This document shows, piece after piece, positions 56,878 through 64,000 of a DNA stretch of 64,000 bases. This stretch comes from Actinacidiphila paucisporea (lineage in GTDB: Bacteria > Actinomycetota > Actinomycetes > Streptomycetales > Streptomycetaceae): positions 33,909 through 97,908 of the forward strand of contig NZ_FRBI01000004.1 in assembly GCF_900142575.1 (NCBI RefSeq), given 5' to 3'. The notes under the pieces were generated by a model. That model was not told the origin of the DNA. It worked only from the letters and a program-made list of their open reading frames with translations, and made no database searches. Within the stretch, counting starts at the first letter, position 1; every line of letters starts with the position of its first letter. The position numbers and the translations under genes are program-made.

Positions 56878-58812
56878 TCAGGCGGCGGTGGCGCCGGCCT
56901 GGCGGCGGTTCCTGCGCGCGTAGGCGAGCGCGCCGCCGCCGACCAGCAGGACGCCGGCCGTGATGCCCAGCGGCAGGACCGGCGAGGAGCCGCCGGTCTC
57001 GGCCAGGGTCTGGGTGGAGGCGTCGTTGCCGGCGCCGCCGGACGTGGAGCCGTGGCCGCCGGTGGAACCGCCGTTCCCGTTGCCACCGCCGTGGCCGCCG
57101 GTGGAGCCGCCGTTGCCGTGGGTGTCGATCGGCTTGACCGACTTCACGGAGCCGTCGGTGTTCAGCAGCACCTGCTTGTTGTTCGGGTGCTTGAAGTCGA
57201 AGGCGCCGTTCAGCGAGTTGGCGCGGCTGTCGAAGGCCGCGTCACCGATGCGGCCGGTGCTCCAGTTGTCCTCGATGAACTTGGTGATCGAGGTCTGCTC
57301 GGTGCGGGTGTGGTCGACGGAGTTGACCTTGCTGTAGGGCGAGACGACCAGCAGCGGCTGCCGCGTACCCGGGCCGCAGCGGTCGGCGTAGCCGCCGGCC
57401 GACGCCGGACCCGCCTGGCAGGCCGGGCTGTCGACGGCCTTGCCGTTGGAGCCGACCGTGGCGTCCTTCGAGCCGTTCTGCGGCGTGGCGTACGCGTGGT
57501 CGTACCAGCCGTCGGAGTCGTCGTAGGAGATGACGACCGCCGTGTCCTTCCACTCCGGCGACTGCTGGAGCTGGTTGATCTCCTTGATCAGGAAGTTCTG
57601 CTCGTCGATCGGGTCCGAGTACGCGCCGTGGCCGTCCTGGAACTCCGCCGCCTTCAGGAAGCTGACGGCCGGCAGGTTGCCCGCCTTGAGCGCCGAGTCG
57701 AAGTCCGTCAGGTCGTAGTTGTGGTTCGCCTGGCCGTCGTGGCCGATCTCGGCGGTGTTCTCCGGCGCCAGGTGGTGCGGGTTCGACGTCGACTTGTAGT
57801 ACTGGAACGGCGAGTGGTGCGGGCTGTAGTCCACCGAGGCGGCGCCGCCGACGTTGGTGTGGGTGCTCGCCTGGCAGTTGGCATAGTCACCCGCCTTGCC
57901 GTCCCACGCGGTGGAGGGACGGAAGCCGCCCTGGAACCAGCCCCATGTCACGCCCTGCTTGTTGAGCAGGTCGCCGACGTTCTTGCCCTGCATCACGGCC
58001 AGCGCGTTGCTGCCGGTGTGGCTGGCGTCCGAGCAGTCGTCGAAGGCCGGGTCGGGGTCGTTGATGACCGTGCCGACACCCTTGGCGTCCGGCGAGAGCA
58101 CCGTGTACTTGTCCGGCGTCGCGGTCTGCGTGGGGTTCTCGGTGCCGGACTTGGGGTCGACCGAGATCACCCCGTGCGTCTGGCCGGAGACCAGGTTGAG
58201 CGCGCCGGGGGTGGAGGGGCCGTACGTGGTGCTGTACGAGTTGTCGCCGAGCGAGTAGTGCTGGGCGTAGTTCCACAGCCCCGTGACGGTGTTGCCGTCG
58301 TAGTAGTCCATCACCAGGCCGGGCTCGCCGAACAGGCCGCCGGAGCAGGTGCTGGTCTCGGTGTTCTGCACGTACTGGTCGGCCTTGCCGCCGTTGGCGG
58401 CGTACTGCTCGGCGCCGTAGTTGTGGTTCTGGTCGCAGGTCACGGCCTGGCTCGGGCCGAGCCGCTTGGGTGCGTACTGGTTCGGGTTCTTCTTGAGCAG
58501 GCCCGCGTGGCTGAGGGTGTCGATGTTCTTCGGCGTGTTCTTGGCCGCGGTGAACTTCGTGCCGTCGGTGTTGGCCGCGACCGGGTAGCTGCCGAAGTAG
58601 TGGTCGAACGAGATGTTCTCGTCGAAGATGACCACCAGGTGCTTGATCGGCGTGGCGGTCTTGCCGCCGCCGTGGTTGTTCGAGTCGGCGTAGGCAGGGG
58701 CCGTGCCGCCCGCCAGTACGAGTGCCGCTGCTCCGGCGAACGCACCCAAGCGCGCCGCGCGCCTGCGCGAGCCCGCCCTTCCTGCCCTGCTCGTACCGCC
58801 TGTGGTGCTCAT
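56878..58812 (-). CDS. Sortase-anchored phosphoesterase (phospholipase C/acid phosphatase family)
   Basis: A protein of 644 aa from ATG 58812, with GGAGG 11 bases upstream. A signal peptide covers about residues 1-42 (LGAFAGAAALVLAGGTAPAY). The catalytic domain starts with HLVVIFDENISFDHYFGSYP (Glu-Asn-x-Ser-Phe-Asp-His, the metal-binding signature of the family). It continues with NHNYGAEQ, SYDDSDGWYDH and SPYSKVNSVDHTRTEQTSIT. After a Gly-rich spacer come LAETG, a membrane helix and ARRNRRQ, a sortase signal. The enzyme should release phosphate from phospholipids or phosphoesters at the cell wall. A PHO-box-like repeat upstream suggests phosphate control. Confidence 0.9.
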   Translation of the reverse strand: MSTTGGTSRAGRAGSRRRAARLGAFAGAAALVLAGGTAPAYADSNNHGGGKTATPIKHLVVIFDENISFDHYFGSYPVAANTDGTKFTAAKNTPKNIDTLSHAGLLKKNPNQYAPKRLGPSQAVTCDQNHNYGAEQYAANGGKADQYVQNTETSTCSGGLFGEPGLVMDYYDGNTVTGLWNYAQHYSLGDNSYSTTYGPSTPGALNLVSGQTHGVISVDPKSGTENPTQTATPDKYTVLSPDAKGVGTVINDPDPAFDDCSDASHTGSNALAVMQGKNVGDLLNKQGVTWGWFQGGFRPSTAWDGKAGDYANCQASTHTNVGGAASVDYSPHHSPFQYYKSTSNPHHLAPENTAEIGHDGQANHNYDLTDFDSALKAGNLPAVSFLKAAEFQDGHGAYSDPIDEQNFLIKEINQLQQSPEWKDTAVVISYDDSDGWYDHAYATPQNGSKDATVGSNGKAVDSPACQAGPASAGGYADRCGPGTRQPLLVVSPYSKVNSVDHTRTEQTSITKFIEDNWSTGRIGDAAFDSRANSLNGAFDFKHPNNKQVLLNTDGSVKSVKPIDTHGNGGSTGGHGGGNGNGGSTGGHGSTSGGAGNDASTQTLAETGGSSPVLPLGITAGVLLVGGGALAYARRNRRQAGATAA

Positions 58813-58918
58813 GCTTTCTCAGCCTCCGCTAAGTGGCGTTTTACGCGTGCCGCTGTGGATTCGTGCGCGTTGTCGAACGCGATCGTCCGGGCGGTCTGCG
58901 ACATGACAAAGGCCCGGT

Positions 58919-58947
58919 GGTGGCGCGGGGGTGAACAGCGGGTCAGT
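58919..58947 (-). promoter_or_regulatory. PHO-box-like triple direct repeat
   Basis: Read on the minus strand, ACTGACC, GTTCACC and CGCCACC lie exactly 11 bases apart. The middle unit is a perfect PhoP unit (GTTCACC) and the outer two share the ACC end. The position, about 110-135 bases before the phosphoesterase start, suits PhoP activation under phosphate starvation. Confidence 0.5.
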
Positions 58948-58996
58948 AAATCCAGGGCAAGTCTTGACCCCCTCTTTGCCCCCGTCGGGCGCCGCC

Positions 58997-60250
58997 TCAG
59001 GCGAGCAGGGTCCGCCCCAGCCAGTCGGCGCGGTCGCGCACCCCAGGCAGAGCGTAGAAGTACCCGCCACCGAAAGGTGAGACGTAGTCCACCAGGGGTT
59101 CACCCGCGAGTCGCCGCTGCACCGCGGCGAACTGCCGCTCCAGGTCCTGCTGGTAGCAGACGAAGATCAGCCCCATGTCGAGGTTGCCGTTGCCGTCCAT
59201 GCCGCGGTCGTAGTTGTAGGCCCGGCGCAGCAGGCGGGAGTCGTCGGTCTTCGCGGTCCGCGGGTTGGCCAGCCGGATGTGGCTGTCCAGCGGGATGATG
59301 TCGCCGGTCGGGTCCTCGGCGAACTTCGGCACGTCGAACTCGCGCGAGCCGTCGAGCGGCGCGCCGGTGTCCCTGCTGCGGCCGAACATCCGCTCCTGCT
59401 CGGTCAGGGAGACGCGGTCCCAGAACTCCACCAGCATCCGGATCAGCCGCACCACCTGGTACGAACCGCCCGCCGTCCAGGCCGGTTCGGCCCCGGCGCC
59501 GACCCACACCACCTCGTCGGCGACCGCCGGGTCGGTGACGTCAGGATTGGCCGTGCCGTCCTTGAAGCCCAGGTGGTTGCGCGGGGTGCCGCTGGGCCGC
59601 GGCGGGCTGCTGAAGCCGTCCATCCGCCAGCGCGCCTGCATCCCGCCGCGCGTGTTGCGGGCGATGTCGCGCAGCGCGTGCAGCACGGTGTCCGGGTGCG
59701 GCGCGCTCAGCTGCAGGCTCAGATCGCCGTGGCACCAGGCCTCGTCCAGGTCGTCGTCGGCGAAGGCCGGCATCCGCGAGAGCCGCAGCGGCCTGCGGTC
59801 GGTGAGGCCGAACCGCCGGTCGAAGAGCGACGCGCCCACCCCCGCCGTCACCGTCAGCCCGTCGCCCGGCAGTCGCGGGCCCAGCGTGCCGCTGTCCGAC
59901 GGCGAGTCGGTGATGCCCAGCGGGGCGGGCGTGCCGCCCGCGGTCAGGAAGCGCGCCCGGTCGGTGACGGTGTGCAGCAGTTCGGTCAGCTCCCGCCGGT
60001 CCGCCGCCGTGACGTCGAACGACAGGAAGGCGGTGGACAGCTGGACGTTCTCCACGATGCCGGCCTGGTGCGACCCGTGGAAGCCCGCGCCGCGCCCGGC
60101 GGGAGCGGCCGACGGCGTGGCCGCCGACGCGGTGGAGCCGGCCAGGGCGGTGGCACCGCCGGCGACCGCGCCCACCGCCCCCACGCCCAGTGCCGCGCCG
60201 CGCAGGAAACCGCGCCTGCGCAGGTCGCCGCTGCCGCGGGTGTCGGTCAT
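58997..60250 (-). CDS. efeB: Dye-decolourising (DyP-type) peroxidase, EfeB of the iron uptake system
   Basis: A protein of 417 aa. The ATG at 60250 overlaps the efeO stop (ATGA). A Tat signal is clear: [20 protein letters not shown]. The DyP motif GFKDGTANP (GxxDG) holds the catalytic Asp, and the proximal haem His is in [30 protein letters not shown] ends the domain. EfeB is exported folded through Tat and oxidises Fe(II) or extracts iron from haem together with EfeO. The iron permease gene efeU is not next to the pair. Confidence 0.93.
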   Translation of the reverse strand: MTDTRGSGDLRRRGFLRGAALGVGAVGAVAGGATALAGSTASAATPSAAPAGRGAGFHGSHQAGIVENVQLSTAFLSFDVTAADRRELTELLHTVTDRARFLTAGGTPAPLGITDSPSDSGTLGPRLPGDGLTVTAGVGASLFDRRFGLTDRRPLRLSRMPAFADDDLDEAWCHGDLSLQLSAPHPDTVLHALRDIARNTRGGMQARWRMDGFSSPPRPSGTPRNHLGFKDGTANPDVTDPAVADEVVWVGAGAEPAWTAGGSYQVVRLIRMLVEFWDRVSLTEQERMFGRSRDTGAPLDGSREFDVPKFAEDPTGDIIPLDSHIRLANPRTAKTDDSRLLRRAYNYDRGMDGNGNLDMGLIFVCYQQDLERQFAAVQRRLAGEPLVDYVSPFGGGYFYALPGVRDRADWLGRTLLA

Positions 60251-61506
60251 GCCGTCCTCCGTACTTCGAAGATCGCCGCCACCGGGGCGAGTTGTTCGAG
60301 CAGATCGCCGAAGTCGGCGTTGACCTGCTGGCGCTGGGCGTGGGTGAGCTTGTCGACCGACGTCCACACCCCGCCGTGCCGCAGGGCGTCCAGCGTCGCC
60401 TGCGTACGGACGAGCGCCGCGTCGAGCTTCGCGATACCGGCGTCGCGGGGCTCCAGCAGGGGGCGCAACTCGTCGAGGATCGCCCGGGTGCCGTCCAGGT
60501 TCGCGCGGGCGGTGGCCAGACTCGTCCCGCTGCCGTAGTCGGTGCGGGCGGTCAGCTCGAACTGCTCGGTGTCCTCGACGATCTCGTGGGCGCGCAGGCC
60601 CATCGCCGCCGGGTCCATCCGCTGATCCGGCCAGCCGCCGAGCAGGTCGTGCACCGCGCCGTCCAGCGCGGTGGCCGGGCCGCGCAGCGAGGCCGCCGAC
60701 CGGCCGTGCCACAGCCCGTACTCGATCCGGTGGAAACCGGTGAAGTGCGGGTCGTCGACCGCGCCGGGCGTACGGGCCGCGATCCCGTTGATGGCCGCGT
60801 CGGCGTCACCGAAGGTGTCGTAGGCCGCGCCCATCCGCTCGTAGACCAGGTGCGCGGGCAGCCAGTCCCGGCGGGCGGCGGCCAGGTCGCCGCGGTCGAT
60901 GTCGGCCTTCAGCCTGCCGGTGTCCGCGGCGAGTTCGGCGATCCGCTGCCCCACCCACTTCTGGTAGGCCAGCGTCGGCGGGATCAGGTCGTGCTGGTCG
61001 ACCGGCGCGGCGGCCGGCCCCTGCGGCTGCTTCCCGGCCACCACGACGGTCGGCCCGGTCACCGCGTCCGCGTCGTTCTGCAGGCACTTGAACGCGTAGC
61101 TGCCGCTGCCCAGTCGCACGGTCATCGGCCGGGTGGTGCCGGGCGCCAGGCCCTCCACCTCGCCGTAGACCTTGCCGGTGCGCGGGTCGGTCAGGTCGAC
61201 CTCGGCGGCCGCGCCCGACGTGTTGTGCAGATCGAAGACCTGCGTTCCGCTCCGCGGCCGGCTCCAGCCCTGCCCGCACGTACCGGTCGAGACGTCGATC
61301 GCGGTGTGCCGCAGCCCGTCGGCGGGTGCCTGCGCCTTCGCTGCTGCGTGCTCTCCGCCGCCGCCCGACCCGGCGACCAGCACCGTGGCGGTGACCGCCG
61401 CGGCGACGGCGACCACCGCGGCGGTGGCCTGCCACCTGCGGGTCATGCGCGTCCCGGAGGGCGGGGGCGGGAACGGCGGCACTATGCCGTCAGGTTCGGC
61501 GGACAC
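60247..61506 (-). CDS. efeO: EfeO iron uptake protein (cupredoxin plus imelysin/M75 domain)
   Basis: A protein of 419 aa. GTG at 61506 follows GGAGGTCCGGT. A short cytoplasmic start is followed by a membrane or signal segment ([18 protein letters not shown]), then a cupredoxin-like domain (about 68-155, with [19 protein letters not shown]). The imelysin-like M75 domain (about 165-415) has the HxxE motif in [12 protein letters not shown]. It captures ferric or ferrous iron outside the membrane for EfeU. The gene is translationally coupled to efeB by a 4-base overlap. Confidence 0.92.
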   Translation of the reverse strand: MSAEPDGIVPPFPPPPSGTRMTRRWQATAAVVAVAAAVTATVLVAGSGGGGEHAAAKAQAPADGLRHTAIDVSTGTCGQGWSRPRSGTQVFDLHNTSGAAAEVDLTDPRTGKVYGEVEGLAPGTTRPMTVRLGSGSYAFKCLQNDADAVTGPTVVVAGKQPQGPAAAPVDQHDLIPPTLAYQKWVGQRIAELAADTGRLKADIDRGDLAAARRDWLPAHLVYERMGAAYDTFGDADAAINGIAARTPGAVDDPHFTGFHRIEYGLWHGRSAASLRGPATALDGAVHDLLGGWPDQRMDPAAMGLRAHEIVEDTEQFELTARTDYGSGTSLATARANLDGTRAILDELRPLLEPRDAGIAKLDAALVRTQATLDALRHGGVWTSVDKLTHAQRQQVNADFGDLLEQLAPVAAIFEVRRTA

Positions 61507-61629
61507 ACCGGACCTCCAGTTTCGGTGCAGTGGATCGGGGTGCCGCTCATGCTAAGCACCACCTGACCGCACCGTGCGCTTGGCGATCGGCGGGAAACCA
61601 CAATTCCGCGCCAGTTCACCCGCCGGCCA

Positions 61630-61647
61630 CCTGAGGGCACCCTCAGG
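61630..61647. other. Perfect inverted repeat upstream of efeO
   Basis: CCTGAGGG, two bases, CCCTCAGG: an 18-base palindrome, 124 bases before the efeO start. It could be a second terminator element for the GH9 gene or a binding site. I cannot decide which. The usual actinomycete iron-box sequence was not found here. Confidence 0.4.
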
Positions 61648-61700
61648 CGGGCTTTCCCGCGCCCCGGTGCCGCTGCGTGCGCGCGACCTCCACGGTCGGA

Positions 61701-61732
61701 CAGGGGGTGCCCGCCGGAACGGGCACCCCCCT
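61701..61732 (-). terminator. Terminator of the GH9 gene
   Basis: Perfect 13-base arms (61701-61713 and 61720-61732) around a 6-base loop, 13 bases beyond the stop of the GH9 gene. Confidence 0.85.
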
Positions 61733-61744
61733 GCGCGGGCAGCG

Positions 61745-64000
<2,256 letters not shown>

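Noticed and set aside
61507-61629. Possible iron box upstream of efeO
   Set aside because: A partial match around CACCTGA was seen near 61560, but it lacks the TTAGG/CCTAA symmetry of actinomycete iron boxes.

Overview
The window looks like chromosomal DNA of a Streptomyces-type actinomycete. It is very G+C-rich, has strong third-position G/C bias and frequent GTG starts, and uses GTGA/ATGA stop-start overlaps. It encodes hallmark proteins of that group: a sortase-anchored chaplin, two mycothiol-linked enzymes, a PAS-GAF-SpoIIE-type phosphatase, DUF5133 and DUF5709 proteins, and many secreted modular carbohydrate-active enzymes. It also holds two copies of a short dispersed repeat I recognise from Streptomyces genomes. 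I saw no rRNA, tRNA, CRISPR array or insertion sequence.

Layout. 1-2756: the end of a ricin-lectin protein, then a Tat-exported glutaminase-family protein with a ricin-type lectin tail. 2764-13302 (minus strand): a tightly coupled nine-gene operon that is the most interesting part of the window. In transcription order it encodes an Agd3/CE18-like secreted deacetylase, a PelF-like GT4 glycosyltransferase, a small protein of three 37-residue repeats, a roughly 12-TM membrane protein, a 4,6-dehydratase-like SDR, a sugar nucleotidyltransferase, a second SDR epimerase, a spherulin-4 (GH135-like) protein and a GH114-like lipoprotein. These parts match the fungal galactosaminogalactan pathway and the bacterial Pel pathway, so I infer an exported, partly deacetylated amino-sugar polysaccharide.

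13679-20495: small exported or proline-rich proteins, the phosphatase, a secreted two-domain protein and a GabD-type aldehyde dehydrogenase. 20538-33906: a block of enzymes against fungal wall polymers: GH3, GH16 (beta-1,3-glucan), GH87 (alpha-1,3-glucan) and GH18 chitinase, most carrying discoidin (F5/8C) modules. 34118-43311: DinB protein, an MFS pump with its MarR regulator, a second MFS pump, phosphoglucomutase, an ABC exporter and S-(hydroxymethyl)mycothiol dehydrogenase. 43457-52833: chaplin, small proteins, MFS, YchJ-like protein, ATP-dependent DNA ligase, AlkB-like dioxygenase, DUF5709, a hemerythrin-like protein, a decayed NTF2-like gene and a methyltransferase. 52931-64000: a GH55-like beta-helix protein with two almost identical discoidin domains, a mycothiol-dependent isomerase-family protein, a sortase-anchored phospholipase C/phosphatase, EfeO-EfeB iron uptake without an adjacent EfeU, and a GH9 cellulase cut by the window edge.

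How it fits together. Much of the window acts outside the cell: polymer synthesis and trimming, polysaccharide digestion, surface proteins and phosphate/iron scavenging. Two of the beta-glucan-type genes (26153 and 55564) share the palindrome GAGAGCGCTCTC near their starts, which suggests one LacI-family regulator. Most convergent gene ends are separated by long GC-rich hairpins.
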